Of a DNA stretch of 50,641 nucleotides, positions 16,619-25,416 are shown one piece after another. Every line of letters starts with the position of its first letter. Positions within the stretch are counted from its first letter, which is position 1. Below the pieces are notes generated by a model, which did no database searches, was not told the origin of the DNA, and worked only from the letters and a program-made list of their open reading frames with translations. The stretch comes from Bacteroidota bacterium. Lineage in GTDB: Bacteria; Bacteroidota; Bacteroidia; Sphingobacteriales; Sphingobacteriaceae. Position numbers and translations under genes: made by a program. The stretch spans positions 1 to 50,641 of the forward strand of contig JABDEQ010000007.1 of assembly GCA_013286985.1 (NCBI GenBank), written 5' to 3'.

Positions 16619-19600
16619 TTATAATGTAACATCTAATCCGGCCATAAATGTGCGTGACTGAGGATATAACCCCATATCAATACCGCCCTCATTGCCTCCT
16701 ACTGATCCAACTTCCGGATCAAATCCTTTATATCCTGTTATAGTTACCAGGTTATTGCTGCTTATGAAAAATCTAACTCTGGTTACATCAGCTGCTTTTG
16801 CCCATGTTTCAGGAATAGTATATCCAAACTGCAAAGTTTTAATACGGAAGTATGCTCCATTTTGCAGATAGAAGTTAGATGGATTTTTAAAGTTGTTATT
16901 AGGATCAGCATCGCTTAAACGAGGGTAGTTGCTATTAGAATTTGACGGAGTCCATGCATCTAACGCTGCAACCGGGTAGTTAGCTGTCGGGATATCTAAA
17001 CGGCGGTATGCCTGGTAAATTTTATTACCCCAAACACCCTGGCCAAATAATCTAAAATCAAACTGTTTATAGGTACCGCTTAAATTTACTCCATAAGTAA
17101 ATGGGGGATTAGGATTACCTAAAAATTTACGGTCGCCGGCATCAATTTGACCATTACCGTTTAAATCGGCCCATTTAAAATCACCCGGTTTAGCATTTGG
17201 CTGAATAAGCTGTCCGTTAGCATTTCTGTAAGAATCAATTTCAGATTGCGAATGGAATACACCTAATTCCTGGAAGCCATAAAATTCACCTACAGGCTGT
17301 CCTACAGTTGTGCGGCCTATTTCATAAGTTGAGCTTTGTACAGTTCCAACAGTTAAATACTGAATTTGGCTACCTAAAGAAGTAACTTCATTATGATTAT
17401 AAGAAATATTACCACCTACGTTGTAATGGAAATCGCCAATTTTATCAGCGTAGCTCAGGTTTAATTCTATACCCTTGTTAACCATATTGCCGATGTTAGC
17501 ATAAGGCTGTGCAATGAAGCCGGCATATGACGGGAATTGAACCTGCTCCAACATCCCTTTTGTAAGTTTATGGTACACATCAAAATTCACAGTTAAATTG
17601 TGGAACAATGTTGCGTCGAAGCCAATATCGCCTGTTTGGGTTTGCTCCCATTGCAGGTTTGGATTTGCTGGGGCGTTCGGGCTATATCCTATTTGCTCGT
17701 TTTCGTTGGCACCACTGCCAAAAATTGCGTTACGGCCTCCACTGATTGTTTCAGCATATTGGAAGGCTGCAAGTGACAATTCGTTACCCACAACACCGTA
17801 TGATCCACGGAATTTCAGAAAATTAACAAACGAATTTTGAGGGAACCAATTTTCTTTAGTTATCACATAACCAGCCTCAGCAGATGGGAAGGTTCCGTAA
17901 ATATTATTTTCGCCAAATTTTGAAGATCCATCGTGACGAATGATGCCTGTAAACAGAAATTTTTGATCGTAGTCATAATTTAACCTACTAAAAACTGACG
18001 CTAAATGAACTGGCTGAGCTTCTGGATTGGTTATGCCATCGTCAGCAATTTTGTTTGCATTTGTCAGAGGGAAATTTGGTGACGCCTGATTAAATGTATT
18101 AACAGGCTCGCCAATAAATGTTCCTGCCAACTGAAGTCCGCTTTCTTCCTGTGCACTTTGACCAACTAAGGCTGTAAAATTGTGCTTTCCGAATGACCGG
18201 GTATAGGTTACTGTATTATCAATATTCCATGATAAATTTCTATCACTTTCCTGATATTGAGTAGTATTAGATTGGTTGCTTGTACTTGAATTTAAATAAT
18301 AAAGCGGCGTAAAGGACTCATTACCATAGTAAGCTTGTTTTGCACTGATCTGAGATCTGATTTTCAAACCTGCTATCGGAGCCAATTCTGCAAAAGCGCT
18401 ACCTAACAAATTTGTGCTAAAGCTATAGTTACCTTGTATGGTTTGAATATAAGCTAAAGGGTTGGTAATTTCCTGACCCACATAATTAGAGATGCCATAC
18501 AACTGACCCTGAGCATTTCTAACAGCATATTGATTTGCATAATCAGAAGGATTAGGAGATGCACCTGGATTTAATTGTAATACCGGCGTTAACGGATCAA
18601 GGTTTAAAGCAGAACTTAACGGGCCACCAAAAACGCTGTTATTATTAAAACCATCTTCAGTATGCGTATAGGTATAAGTAAAGTTTTCACCAATAGTAAG
18701 CCATTTTTTTGCTTTATAGGTAGTATTGGTTGTAAAGTTAAATTTCTTATAATCAGATACACTTGGTTCAACTATACCTTGCTGATCTAAATAACCAAAT
18801 GACGTATAATAAGTGGCATTATCATTAGCACCACTTATGCTTAAGTTATGATCCTGAACTAAAGCACTGTTGCTAAAAATTTCATTTTGCCAATTTGTAC
18901 CTGTTCCAAAAGAAGCCGGATTAGCAAATGGAGCCGTTCCGCCATCGTTAGTAACAGACTCATTTCTTAAAGTAGCATATTGTTCTCCATTAGCTAACTG
19001 TACTTTGCTTACTGGAGCCTGAAAACCTACATAACCATTATAAGAAACTTTGGCTGGGCCTTTTTTCCCTTTTTTGGTAGTAACTAAAATAACACCACTT
19101 GCTGCTCTTGAACCATATATTGCCGCCGAAGCATCTTTCAACACGTCAATACTTTCAATATCATTTGGATTAATGTTATCAATACCACCATTATCAACCA
19201 ATATACCATCAATAACATATAAAGGATCACTGTTGTTAATTGATGTAGTTCCTCTTACCCGTATAGTAGGTGCAGACCCCGGCGCGCCAGAGCTCTGTAC
19301 AACGCTAACACCAGAAACTCTGCCTTGTAACGCGTCATCAATACGGGTTAATTGCTGATCTTGAAGATCTGCCGCTTTAACGCCGCTGATAGCGCCGGTT
19401 GTAACGGCTTTACTTTGTGTACCATAACCTACTACTACAACTTCATTTAAGCCTTTAACAGCTTCAACTAAAGTAATGATAATGGAAGTTTGCGCACCTA
19501 CAGTAACATCTTTTGTAGTGTAACCAATGTATTGAACCTCAAGTACAGCCTCTGGGCCGCTTACGTTAAGTTTAAACGCACCGTTTATATCGGTTGTTAT

Positions 19601-20125
19601 ACCATTGGTTGTGCCTTTTTCAACTACCGATGCTCCTATAACCGCCTGTCCGGTTTCATCAACCACCTTACCTGTAACAGGGATACCTGCAATAGCTTTT
19701 ATTGGCGCAGATACCGGTGTCATCGTTACCGAACCGTCGGCATTAATGGTTACAGTGTTCGCATCAGCTTTTCCTAAAACTATTCTGTCTTTTAATACTT
19801 CATAATCAATCCCGTTGTTTTTAAACACCTGGTCAAGAACAGTTTTAAGTGACTGATTTTGAAAATCTACAGTTACTTTTTTCGAGAAATCGATTGCGTC
19901 TTTGCTGTAAATAAATTTAACGTCGTTATTTTTTTGCAAATAGTTTACCACATCAAGCAATGTTGTGTTGCTTAAAGATATGTTAACCGTTTTGTCAAGT
20001 ACATCCTGAGCTCTTAGCGGGCTTGAATAAGCAAAACTGCTTAATATGGCCGCTATCAGGATTTGGCTAAATGTAATCTTCATGATTTTATACCAAAGAA
20101 TGGGCTTTCGTATACCAAAATTCAT
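16619..20125 (-). CDS. SusC/RagA-family TonB-dependent receptor with STN domain
   Basis: A 1168-residue outer-membrane receptor. In order it has a signal region; an STN (secretin/TonB N-terminal) domain at about 48-118; a carboxypeptidase-regulatory-like domain (VTGKVVDETGQAVIGASVV); the SusC signature NEVVVVGYGTQ; a plug domain (PLYVIDGILVD, DIESIDVLKDASAAIYGSRAASGVILVTTKKG); and a barrel ending MAGLDVTL. The STN domain marks receptors that signal through a FecR anti-sigma factor, and a FecR gene lies directly upstream. An internal ATG at 20083 is an alternative start, but long N-termini are common in this family. It imports an unknown substrate with the SusD at 15080-16600. Confidence 0.95.
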   Translation of the reverse strand: MNFGIRKPILWYKIMKITFSQILIAAILSSFAYSSPLRAQDVLDKTVNISLSNTTLLDVVNYLQKNNDVKFIYSKDAIDFSKKVTVDFQNQSLKTVLDQVFKNNGIDYEVLKDRIVLGKADANTVTINADGSVTMTPVSAPIKAIAGIPVTGKVVDETGQAVIGASVVEKGTTNGITTDINGAFKLNVSGPEAVLEVQYIGYTTKDVTVGAQTSIIITLVEAVKGLNEVVVVGYGTQSKAVTTGAISGVKAADLQDQQLTRIDDALQGRVSGVSVVQSSGAPGSAPTIRVRGTTSINNSDPLYVIDGILVDNGGIDNINPNDIESIDVLKDASAAIYGSRAASGVILVTTKKGKKGPAKVSYNGYVGFQAPVSKVQLANGEQYATLRNESVTNDGGTAPFANPASFGTGTNWQNEIFSNSALVQDHNLSISGANDNATYYTSFGYLDQQGIVEPSVSDYKKFNFTTNTTYKAKKWLTIGENFTYTYTHTEDGFNNNSVFGGPLSSALNLDPLTPVLQLNPGASPNPSDYANQYAVRNAQGQLYGISNYVGQEITNPLAYIQTIQGNYSFSTNLLGSAFAELAPIAGLKIRSQISAKQAYYGNESFTPLYYLNSSTSNQSNTTQYQESDRNLSWNIDNTVTYTRSFGKHNFTALVGQSAQEESGLQLAGTFIGEPVNTFNQASPNFPLTNANKIADDGITNPEAQPVHLASVFSRLNYDYDQKFLFTGIIRHDGSSKFGENNIYGTFPSAEAGYVITKENWFPQNSFVNFLKFRGSYGVVGNELSLAAFQYAETISGGRNAIFGSGANENEQIGYSPNAPANPNLQWEQTQTGDIGFDATLFHNLTVNFDVYHKLTKGMLEQVQFPSYAGFIAQPYANIGNMVNKGIELNLSYADKIGDFHYNVGGNISYNHNEVTSLGSQIQYLTVGTVQSSTYEIGRTTVGQPVGEFYGFQELGVFHSQSEIDSYRNANGQLIQPNAKPGDFKWADLNGNGQIDAGDRKFLGNPNPPFTYGVNLSGTYKQFDFRLFGQGVWGNKIYQAYRRLDIPTANYPVAALDAWTPSNSNSNYPRLSDADPNNNFKNPSNFYLQNGAYFRIKTLQFGYTIPETWAKAADVTRVRFFISSNNLVTITGYKGFDPEVGSVGGNEGGIDMGLYPQSRTFMAGLDVTL

Positions 20126-20338
20126 ATATTTGTTATGTTTCTATGTTAAAAATGAGACAATTAAAGCCCTAACACCTATTATGGTGTTCATTGTGAGGGG
20201 GCTTGACTTTTTGAACTTAGGAGTGCTCGTAACACTTCTAAGTTTTTTTGTTTTCAGGTGCCTGGCACCATTTTATGGGCAATATTTATGTTTGTAATTT
20301 CTTTTGCATAGTTTAATATTAGTGGTTAAGTAATTGGT
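20126..20338. promoter_or_regulatory. SusC leader region with three hairpins
   Basis: The 213 bases between FecR and SusC hold three clear inverted repeats: AACACC/GGTGTT (20171-20188), the U-tailed hairpin at 20214-20249, and GGTGCC/GGCACC (20257-20269). No known riboswitch class is recognised. Confidence 0.5.
20214..20249 (+). terminator. plus-oriented terminator-like hairpin in the first SusC leader
   Basis: A 12-bp stem with one mismatch that is a G-U pair in RNA (20214-20225 with 20233-20244), a 7-base loop and a T-run at 243-249, read on the plus strand. All protein genes around it run on the minus strand. It could therefore end an antisense RNA across the SusC start. An equivalent hairpin lies before the second SusC. 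Confidence 0.6.
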
Positions 20339-21370
20339 TTATTCAAGATCAATACCGTTATTTTTTATTTCGTAATTTATATTCAGCGATTTCTTTAATG
20401 CTTCCAAAACATCCGGAAGATTAAAACCAGCCATATCAGCATTTAAAATATAGCGGTTAAGCCTCTCGTTGGTGATTTTTATGTGGGCGTGAAACTTTGT
20501 ATTCAGTACCGGCACTATTTCCCGCAATTGTTTATTCTCAAATGATAAATCAACCCGCTTCCATATCTGCAATGCAGGTTCCTCTGCCGTTATTTCGGGT
20601 TTTAAAATCTGCTGATCTATCAAATAAATAACTTTTTGATTCGGATATAACATCACCTCGTCTTTTTCAAGGCTGGTTGAGATTTGCTTACTGTTCTTTG
20701 ATTTTTTTATGCTTACAGAAACCTTCCCGGTAAGTACCGACACCTCGGCCATGTTACTTTTATCATTATCGTTCACCAGGAAGCTGGTTCCCCAAACTTT
20801 AGTGATAATGGAACGGCTGTTAATTATAAAAGGGTGTTGTGGATTTTTTGTTACTTCAAAAAAGCATTCGCCAGATATGCTTACATTTCTCGATTTACCG
20901 CCGAAAATGCCCGGGTAACTCAATTTAGAGTTCGGGCTTAACCAAACGGCGCTATTATCGGGCAAAGTAACTTTATAAATCTGGCCGGAATTATTGGTGA
21001 TAGACACCAATTGGCTGGAACCTGAATCGGCAGCCAGCAGCATTTTATTTTCCTGATTTTTATACAAAACCAGCATCAAAGCAAACAATAAAACAGCAGC
21101 TGCTGCTGTTAGGGTATACCATTTGCGCAAAATAGCATAAGGCTTTGGGGTGATTGTTACTTCTTCACTGGCGGGGTGGCCAATTTTTAAAAGGATATGG
21201 TTGTATATCCGCTCCTCCAATTCCTTCTCTTCAGACAAACCCATACCAGAAACATGATCATCATCATATTCAAACGACTGATACCATCTTTTTACCAATG
21301 CTATTTCAGCCGCTGTACATTCGCCATTAATATACCTTTCCAGTAATTCAACGGGTATAAGTTTCTCCAT
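20339..21370 (-). CDS. FecR-family anti-sigma factor
   Basis: A 343-residue protein. An N-terminal cytoplasmic anti-sigma segment (about 1-80) is followed by one transmembrane helix (WYTLTAAAAVLLFALMLVLY, about 86-105). The periplasmic FecR domain (VTLPDNSAVWLSPNSKLSYP, ISGECFFEVTKNPQHPFII, VWGTSFLVNDN) comes next, then a DUF4974-type C-terminal domain. It should relay the state of the STN-containing SusC to an ECF sigma factor. The partner is not adjacent: the nearest unpaired ECF sigma gene is at 26065-26646, beyond a plus-strand insertion. In the second copy of this system the sigma gene is only 160 bases away. Confidence 0.93.
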   Translation of the reverse strand: MEKLIPVELLERYINGECTAAEIALVKRWYQSFEYDDDHVSGMGLSEEKELEERIYNHILLKIGHPASEEVTITPKPYAILRKWYTLTAAAAVLLFALMLVLYKNQENKMLLAADSGSSQLVSITNNSGQIYKVTLPDNSAVWLSPNSKLSYPGIFGGKSRNVSISGECFFEVTKNPQHPFIINSRSIITKVWGTSFLVNDNDKSNMAEVSVLTGKVSVSIKKSKNSKQISTSLEKDEVMLYPNQKVIYLIDQQILKPEITAEEPALQIWKRVDLSFENKQLREIVPVLNTKFHAHIKITNERLNRYILNADMAGFNLPDVLEALKKSLNINYEIKNNGIDLE

Positions 21371-21569
21371 GAAAAGAAAATAATTTTTGGTTTATAATAT
21401 ACTTGACGAACAAAACACCCTTATCCCCTACTCTACTTGAAAATATTTTTATTATTTATTTAAAAAGAATGATAATTGTCACTATTCGCAGGTAATCATA
21501 CACTTTTAGTGCGTATATTAAACTCCACATATCATCCAAAGTATTGCCTTTTGTCAAAATAATTGAAAA

Positions 21570-21577
21570 TAAATTTG
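21570..21577 (+). promoter_or_regulatory. Bacteroidota -7 element (TAnnTTTG) of the ArsR-SRPBCC-hydrolase operon
   Basis: TAAATTTG matches the -7 consensus. A TTTG at 21550-21553 is 16 bases upstream instead of the usual 19. The operator palindromes begin immediately after it. Confidence 0.45.
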
Positions 21578-21578
21578 C

Positions 21579-21620
21579 GCAACTCAAAAGTTGCATGTAA
21601 ATTAGCAACTCAAAAGTTGC
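21579..21620 (+). promoter_or_regulatory. tandem operator palindromes for the ArsR-family repressor
   Basis: Two identical 16-base palindromes, GCAACTCAAAAGTTGC, lie at 21579-21594 and 21605-21620. Their starts are 26 bases apart, directly downstream of a -7 element and 13 bases before the chosen repressor start. This is a typical autoregulatory operator. Confidence 0.7.
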
Positions 21621-21633
21621 GCGTTTGATGAAA

Positions 21634-21954
21634 ATGAAACCAGATATATTTCAGGCCATAGCCGATCCGACCCGCCGGGCTATCTTAACTTTAATTGCCA
21701 TCCAGGCGTTAACGCCCAATGTGATGGCCGAAAAATTTGACATGACCCGTCAGGCGGTATCAAAGCATATAAAAGTTTTGCAGGAGTGTGATCTGATCAA
21801 GCCTCAACCATCAGGCAGGGAGATATATTATCACTTCAATGCCCAAAAAATGCAGGAATTCGATCATTGGCTGGCCCAATTCAGGCAGAACTGGGAGACC
21901 CAATTTAATCAACTTGACAAACTATTATCAACCATTAAAGAACAGAAAAAATGA
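21634..21954 (+). CDS. ArsR/SmtB-family transcriptional repressor
   Basis: About 106 residues. I chose the ATG at 21634 because the paralogue at 41113-41439 begins at the matching residue ([14 protein letters not shown]). A winged helix-turn-helix ([26 protein letters not shown]) fills the centre. There is no CxC metal-binding motif, so this is probably not a metal sensor. It belongs to the subgroup typically paired with SRPBCC/AHSA1 proteins. Its stop overlaps the start of the SRPBCC gene by four bases (ATGA), and two palindromic operators precede it, so autoregulation is likely. Confidence 0.92.
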   Translation: MKPDIFQAIADPTRRAILTLIAIQALTPNVMAEKFDMTRQAVSKHIKVLQECDLIKPQPSGREIYYHFNAQKMQEFDHWLAQFRQNWETQFNQLDKLLSTIKEQKK

Positions 21955-22448
21955 AGAACGATTTGCTATTTGATTTTAACGTTGACAAAGCGGCCAAAAC
22001 GGTTTATATCACCAGGGAGTTTAATGCCCCGCAGGCTTTGATATGGGATGCCTTTACCAAAGCCGAACTTTTGGACCAATGGAGTGCGCCTGCACCCATG
22101 CGCGCAAAAACCAAATACATGGATTTCAAAATTGGGGGGCGCCGGTTTTACGCGATGGTAGCCCCTGACGGGCAGGAGGGTTGGGCGGTCCAGGAATATA
22201 CTTCCATCACCCCGAAGACCAATTTTAAAATGTATAGCACTTTTGCAGACAAGGACGAAAATCGCGTATTGCCGGGTTCTGAATGGGATCACAATTTCAG
22301 CGAAGAAAAAGGCAGAACAAAAGTAAGTATCACCATTTTTAATGAATCCCTTGAGCGCATGGAGAAGATGATCGAAATGGGCTTCGCAGAAGCTTATACG
22401 ATGATGTTAAATGGACTGGAAACACTATTAAATCACACAGAAAAATGA
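21951..22448 (+). CDS. SRPBCC (AHSA1/CalC-like) domain protein
   Basis: A 165-residue single-domain protein with the typical start [30 protein letters not shown] and the end of an AHSA1-type helix-grip fold. These proteins bind hydrophobic ligands in a cavity; the ligand here is unknown. It is translationally coupled (ATGA overlaps) to the ArsR gene before it and the hydrolase after it. A paralogue of similar length (166 residues) is encoded at 40623-41123 next to the other ArsR copy. A role in sensing or detoxifying a small molecule is inferred. Confidence 0.9.
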   Translation: MKNDLLFDFNVDKAAKTVYITREFNAPQALIWDAFTKAELLDQWSAPAPMRAKTKYMDFKIGGRRFYAMVAPDGQEGWAVQEYTSITPKTNFKMYSTFADKDENRVLPGSEWDHNFSEEKGRTKVSITIFNESLERMEKMIEMGFAEAYTMMLNGLETLLNHTEK

Positions 22449-23311
22449 AAAAGCGAAAAATTCAATTGCTAACATCCGTGTTATTGGTTGTAATTACGTT
22501 GTTTGCAGCTGCTGCAAACGGACAACAACTAAAACCATTAAGCAGTGGGTACGCCCCCGTTAACGGTATAAAGGTTTATTATGAAGTATATGGTAAAGGT
22601 GAGCCGATCATTTTACTACATGGCGCATTCTATACCATTAGCATGAATTGGGGGCAATTGATCCCCGAACTGTCAAAAACCAGGCAAGTAATTGCCATTG
22701 AAATGCAGGGAGATGGACACTCCCCATATTCGGAAAGAAAATTAGACATAGCTACCTTGGCAAGTGACGTGGAAAAAGTGATGGATTACCTGAAAATAGA
22801 CAGTGCGGATGTAGCAGGTTATAGTATGGGTGGTTCCGTAGCCTATCAATTTGCGGTTCAAAGCCCTAAAAGATTAAGGAAATTGGTCGTTATTTCGTCT
22901 ACCTACAAAACGAAAGGCTGGTTACCGGAAGTAAATGGTGCATTTAAAAATTTCAAGCCTGAATTTTTTGATAACACGCCGTTGAAAGCCGGCTACGACG
23001 CTGTGGCGCCGGATAAAACAAAATGGACAATGTTCGTAAGACAGATGATTGCTTTTGCCGGGACCCCATTCGACATGGGCGACAGTAATATTGCTAAAAT
23101 TACTGCTCCAGTACTGATCATATCAGGCGATAATGATGGATTAGACAAAATAGAATTAATGAAAACTTATCAATTATTGGGTGGTGGTGTTTCTGCGGAT
23201 CTGGGCCCAATGCCAAAATCACAATTAGCCATGGTCCCTTCACAAGGGCATGTCAGCTTAATGATGCAGGCGCCAACTATACTCAGTTACCTGACCAATT
23301 TTTTGAAATAA
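22445..23311 (+). CDS. exported alpha/beta-hydrolase
   Basis: A 288-residue protein. The N-terminal 27 residues form a signal peptide ending at ANGQ. The alpha/beta-hydrolase core has the oxyanion-hole motif LLHGAF (58-62), the nucleophile elbow GYSMGGS (Ser127), the acid in IISGDNDG and the His in SQGHVSL. It likely hydrolyses an ester, lactone or similar bond in the periplasm; the substrate is not known. It is the third gene of an ArsR-controlled operon, with an ATGA overlap to the SRPBCC gene, so its expression should be inducible. Confidence 0.9.
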   Translation: MKKRKIQLLTSVLLVVITLFAAAANGQQLKPLSSGYAPVNGIKVYYEVYGKGEPIILLHGAFYTISMNWGQLIPELSKTRQVIAIEMQGDGHSPYSERKLDIATLASDVEKVMDYLKIDSADVAGYSMGGSVAYQFAVQSPKRLRKLVVISSTYKTKGWLPEVNGAFKNFKPEFFDNTPLKAGYDAVAPDKTKWTMFVRQMIAFAGTPFDMGDSNIAKITAPVLIISGDNDGLDKIELMKTYQLLGGGVSADLGPMPKSQLAMVPSQGHVSLMMQAPTILSYLTNFLK

Positions 23312-23661
23312 ATATGATTATATAATTCATAACAATGATGAGTGCAATTACCCCCTGGATCAACTTCAACGAAATTGTAACGATTAATGCCTAACCGTGT
23401 ATGATCAGGTATGAATAAAGGGTATGATAAGCTGTGAAGAATGATACTAAAAATGAAAAACAAAGCGTCATTGCAATGACGCTTTGTTTTTCTGCTTATA
23501 TGAAAATATTGATTGAAATTTAAACAGGCTCTAAACAAGTCATTAAAGCCTATGGCGACTAACTTTTATGTCTTTTGAGGTCTCCTTTGTGGTGTACAAA
23601 AATTATTTCTTTTTTATTTTTTGATATCTCCATAATTATATCGTAATATTACGATATAATT
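23312..23661. other. 350-base intergenic region between hydrolase and ars operon
   Basis: It contains the bidirectional terminator at 23456-23491 and the arsR operator palindrome at 23632-23663. No coding gene is visible. Confidence 0.6.
23456..23491. terminator. bidirectional terminator after the hydrolase operon
   Basis: A perfect 36-base palindrome with five A at the left end and five T at the right. It forms a stable hairpin that ends the 21634-23311 operon and insulates the ars operon. Confidence 0.85.
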
Positions 23662-23663
23662 AT
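23632..23663 (+). promoter_or_regulatory. arsR operator, 32-base perfect palindrome
   Basis: A perfect palindrome centred on TCGTAATATTACGA (23641-23654). It reaches into the ATG of arsR at 23662. A near copy of the core lies before the next gene (24011-24024). Binding of the repressor here would block initiation directly. Confidence 0.8.
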
Positions 23664-23991
23664 GGGTACTACCAAATCAGAAATATTTACCGAAGAGCAA
23701 AATAAGCTGGCAGTGCAATTGAAAGCAATAGCGCATCCGGCGCGTATTGCCATTTTGCAGGAACTGATCAAAGTAAATGCCTGCATCTGCGGCGATCTGG
23801 TGGAAGAATTGGGGTTGGCCCAGGCAACCATATCACAACATTTAAAGGAATTGAAAAATGCTGGTCTGATCAAAGGAACCATTGAAGGCGTTAGCGTCTG
23901 TTATTGTATTGAACCGAAGGCCTGGGGAAACCTGCAAAATGAGCTAAATAGCTTATTCCGTTCCTTTAAAGACCCGCAAACTTGTTGTTGA
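23662..23991 (+). CDS. arsR: arsenic-responsive ArsR repressor
   Basis: A 109-residue winged-helix repressor. The segment VNACICGDLVEELGLAQATISQHLKEL (from about residue 38) carries the CxC pair (C41, C43) just before the DNA-recognition helix, the classic As(III)/Sb(III) sensor site of ArsR. Two more Cys end the protein (QTCC). It is the first gene of a five-gene arsenic operon and overlaps its own operator. Binding arsenite should release it from DNA. Confidence 0.93.
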   Translation: MGTTKSEIFTEEQNKLAVQLKAIAHPARIAILQELIKVNACICGDLVEELGLAQATISQHLKELKNAGLIKGTIEGVSVCYCIEPKAWGNLQNELNSLFRSFKDPQTCC

Positions 23992-24010
23992 TTTTTTTTG
24001 AAGTAACCCA

Positions 24011-24024
24011 TCGTAATATTACAA
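24011..24024 (+). promoter_or_regulatory. second copy of the ArsR operator core
   Basis: TCGTAATATTACAA matches the palindrome core at 23641-23654 in 13 of 14 positions. It lies 20 bases before the arsI-like start, suggesting a second repressor site inside the operon. Confidence 0.6.
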
Positions 24025-24043
24025 TAAAACAAAAGATCAAAAT

Positions 24044-24559
24044 ATGAAAACCGCACCATTTCCACGCATGCATGTCAGCTTATATGTGAGCGACATATCA
24101 AAGACCGTTGATTTTTATAACCTTTTCTTCGGACAGGAACCTGTTAAAATAAGGAAGGGTTACACAAAATATGTATTGGACGAACCTGCATTAATCATAT
24201 CCTTTGTAGAGAACTGTGAAAGAGTTCAGGAACATTTCGGACACTTAGGTTTCCAGGTAGAAACCTTAGCAGAATTAAACGAACGGTTATCGCTCGCACA
24301 AAAAGCAGGTTTGATCACCCGTGAGGAGATCGGTACCAACTGCTGTTTTGCCAACCAGGATAAGTTTTGGGTAAGTGACCCAGATGGGGTACAATGGGAG
24401 GTTTATTATTTTCATGCAGATGCCGAGTTTAACGATCCGCATTTTGAAGAACCGGCATCTGCCTGCTGCATAGCACCATCCGCTGAAGAGCAAAAGGTGG
24501 CGTTCAAAAACATCGCAGTAGAAGCAGTTTGCTGTACACCCGGCTCTGGCTGCTGTTAA
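24044..24559 (+). CDS. arsI: ArsI/CadI-type VOC metalloenzyme (C-As lyase-like)
   Basis: A 171-residue vicinal-oxygen-chelate protein. Features include H10 in the first strand (MHVSLYVSDI), FGHLGFQV (65-72), the thiol pair TNCCFANQDKFWV (C100, C101), and WEVYYF with the likely metal-ligand Glu (119). ArsI enzymes break the C-As bond of methylarsenite or aromatic arsenicals, and the vicinal Cys pair binds the arsenical. Three further CC pairs near the end (141-142, 163-164, 170-171) form an unusual Cys-rich tail. Family naming (ArsI versus CadI) is ambiguous, but the operon supports arsenic. Confidence 0.85.
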   Translation: MKTAPFPRMHVSLYVSDISKTVDFYNLFFGQEPVKIRKGYTKYVLDEPALIISFVENCERVQEHFGHLGFQVETLAELNERLSLAQKAGLITREEIGTNCCFANQDKFWVSDPDGVQWEVYYFHADAEFNDPHFEEPASACCIAPSAEEQKVAFKNIAVEAVCCTPGSGCC

Positions 24560-24568
24560 TCAGGAAGT

Positions 24569-24997
24569 ATGTTATTTGAACAAGCAAAAAATCAACGCGA
24601 AGATATTGTCGCAATATTATGCGCAGAAAAACTGCCGGTTGATGATCTGCCGGAAAGCCTGGATAATTTTTTGGTAGCTATGGAAAACGGGAAACTAATC
24701 GGCGTTATTGGCCTTGAGGTGTATAGCGCTTACGGATTGCTGCGCTCGCTTGCAGTATTACCCGAATACCGCAATAAGCGTGTTGCAGGAAAATTATTGA
24801 AACGCCTGGAAAGTGTAGCAAAATTGAGTGGCCTGCACACATTGTACCTGCTTACAGAAACCGCGCCCAATTATTTCAAAAACAAAGGCTTCACACAAAT
24901 CAGTCGTGAACAGGTTCCCACCGAAATACAAAGCTCGTCAGAGTTTAGCCATGTTTGCCCGGTATCAGCCATCGTTATGAAGAAATCAATTTCTTAA
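24569..24997 (+). CDS. arsN2: GNAT-family acetyltransferase, ArsN2-like
   Basis: A 142-residue GNAT domain with the acetyl-CoA loop LAVLPEYRNKRVAGKLLKRLE (about 66-86), preceded by GLLRSLAV. The C-terminus has NYFKNKGF typical of the fold. Similar small GNAT proteins encoded in arsenic operons are called ArsN2; related ArsN1 enzymes acetylate phosphinothricin-like arsenicals such as arsinothricin. The substrate here is inferred from the operon, not from residues. It lies 9 bases after arsI and 2 bases before arsC. Confidence 0.85.
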   Translation: MLFEQAKNQREDIVAILCAEKLPVDDLPESLDNFLVAMENGKLIGVIGLEVYSAYGLLRSLAVLPEYRNKRVAGKLLKRLESVAKLSGLHTLYLLTETAPNYFKNKGFTQISREQVPTEIQSSSEFSHVCPVSAIVMKKSIS

Positions 24998-24999
24998 AT

Positions 25000-25416
25000 A
25001 TGAAAAATATATTAGTGCTGTGTACAGGAAACAGTTGCCGCAGCCAGTTAGCTGAAGGCTATCTACGTCTTTTCGCCGGCGATAAAGCAAATATCTATAG
25101 CGCCGGCATTGAAACCCATGGCGTTAACCCAAAAGCCATCCAGGTGATGGCTGAAGATCATATTGATATTTCTAAACACACTTCCAATCATGTGGATGAG
25201 TATATGGCTATTCCATTCGACATGGTGATCACCGTTTGTGATAACGCCAATGAAGCCTGCCCATTCTTTCCCGGCAATGTCGACCGCTTCCATCAGAACT
25301 TTCCCGACCCGGCAAAAGCAGCTGGTACGCCGGAAGAAATGATGGCAGCGTTCAGGCGTGTCAGAGATATGATCAAAGTCTATGCGGCAGATTTTGTTCA
25401 AACGCACGTTGCATGA
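25000..25416 (+). CDS. arsC: thioredoxin-coupled arsenate reductase (LMW-PTP fold)
   Basis: A 138-residue protein; I chose the ATG at 25000 because MKNILVLCTGNSCRSQ is the family N-terminus (an upstream in-frame start would overlap the GNAT gene). The P-loop CTGNSCR (C8-R14) holds the nucleophile. The resolving Cys pair C80 and C87 (VCDNANEACP) and the acid in FPDPAK (D103) match the thioredoxin-type ArsC cycle. It reduces arsenate to arsenite in the cytoplasm. Its stop overlaps the aquaporin start (ATGA), so the two are translationally coupled. Confidence 0.92.
   Translation: MKNILVLCTGNSCRSQLAEGYLRLFAGDKANIYSAGIETHGVNPKAIQVMAEDHIDISKHTSNHVDEYMAIPFDMVITVCDNANEACPFFPGNVDRFHQNFPDPAKAAGTPEEMMAAFRRVRDMIKVYAADFVQTHVA

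Noticed and set aside
21634..21954. First ArsR protein as a metal or arsenic sensor
   Set aside because: It has no CxC or other Cys motif; its neighbours are an SRPBCC protein and a hydrolase. The arsenic sensor is the one at 23662-23991.
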